DNA of 64,000 bases from an uncultured Chthonomonas sp. (GTDB lineage Bacteria > Armatimonadota > Chthonomonadetes > Chthonomonadales > CAJBBX01): contig CAISJD010000201.1 of assembly GCA_903885605.1 (NCBI GenBank), positions 44,825-108,824 on the forward strand, given 5' to 3'. Below are positions 63,819-64,000 of the stretch, in pieces (position 1 is the first letter of the stretch; every line of letters starts with the position of its first letter). The notes under the pieces are model-generated. The model ran no database searches. It was given only the letters and a program-made list of their open reading frames with translations, and was not told the origin of the DNA. The position numbers and the translations under genes are program-made.

Positions 63819-63918
63819 TCGCCTCTCCCAAGGGTAAGGTTCGGCGCCGAAGCGCCGTAAGCCAATCGTAGCAGTCGGCGCGTCTGGAGGGGAAGAGGGA
63901 AGGTACGCGATTTGGCCA

Positions 63919-63953
63919 CGTAGTCCTACGCGATTTTCGCGCGTAGAACTACG
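63919..63953. promoter_or_regulatory. 14-base inverted repeat upstream of the lipoprotein gene
   Basis: CGTAGTCCTACGCG and CGCGTAGAACTACG match as inverted repeats at 13 of 14 positions, around the loop ATTTTCG. A further TACGCG stands at 63904. It lies about 100 bases before the lipoprotein start on the minus strand and has no T-run, so it looks more like a protein-binding site or a mobile hairpin than a terminator. Confidence 0.65.
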
Positions 63954-63972
63954 CGCCGCCGGGGGCGGGTTT

Positions 63973-64000
63973 TGAGGGGGTGAGCGGGTGAAGGGGTGAG
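63973..64000. repeat. GGGGTGA octamer repeat, right copy (runs off the window)
   Basis: TTGAGGGGGTGAGCGGGTGA and then AGGGGTGAG continue to the window edge with the same 8-base period as at 62417-62451 and on the same strand. The true length cannot be seen. Confidence 0.65.

Overview
The window is GC-rich bacterial chromosome, densely packed, with coding on both strands. Many neighbouring genes share 4-base ATGA/GTGA stop-start overlaps. The mix points to an aerobic heterotroph of the Armatimonadota / Planctomycetota / Verrucomicrobiota kind: many secreted sugar-active enzymes, Tat-exported Gfo/Idh/MocA proteins, a HEAT-DUF1080 fusion, a type B succinate dehydrogenase, a UroD-like methyltransferase-fold protein and no phage block. 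I lean to Armatimonadota, but that is inference; there is no rRNA or marker gene here to settle it.

Layout. 1-605: end of a set of coupled small genes. 621-4789: a CE7 acetyl esterase, a sulfatase-fold hydrolase with Thr at the usual Cys/formylglycine position, and argD. 4848-9642: a YcxB-like membrane protein and a PBP1A-PBP2 peptidoglycan synthase pair. 9788-11117: a small thioredoxin, a membrane-anchored thioredoxin and a CcdA-like electron carrier. 11131-13020: a lipoprotein and a UroD-like protein. 13269-16654: sdhCAB. 16747-20098: an operon of class II aldolase, a double-length alcohol dehydrogenase and a sorbitol-6-phosphate-dehydrogenase-like SDR, which looks like a sugar/polyol phosphate route. 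20122-20974: a REP-associated (IS200-type) transposase bounded by hairpin repeats. 20988-22073: a secreted DUF4352-like protein.

22188-28066 is an EBO-type operon (eboC, eboD, a 103-residue unknown, eboB, eboE, eboF), a widespread but poorly understood metabolite-processing/traffic system. 28169-33249 holds a GH172-like protein, a GH43-like propeller, a secreted barrel-type protein and a zinc-less MDR reductase. 33335-39681 is an eleven-gene arsenic island: two ArsR repressors with visible operators, ArsP/YraQ-type permease, two thioredoxins, a DGC-domain protein, a DUF6951-like protein, CcdA, ArsM, thioredoxin-type ArsC and Acr3. The thioredoxin/CcdA part duplicates the unit at 9788-11117.

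39793-47781 is a six-gene minus-strand operon (cupin/PMI-like, two sugar isomerase/epimerases, two Gfo/Idh/MocA oxidoreductases, HEAT + DUF1080). Its content matches the 3-keto-glycoside pathway: oxidise, cleave the 3-keto-glycoside, reduce or isomerise the product. 48085-48686 is a BrnT/BrnA-type toxin-antitoxin pair with a palindrome inside its promoter. 48708-62416 is a second carbohydrate cluster: a secreted propeller, a 1185-residue glycosidase-like protein, a GH95 fucosidase with a permuted LamG region, a polysaccharide deacetylase and a 1515-residue secreted protein of unknown activity. 62517-63818 is a C45-type autoproteolytic acyltransferase/hydrolase lipoprotein between two GGGGTGA-type octamer repeats, with a large hairpin upstream of its start.
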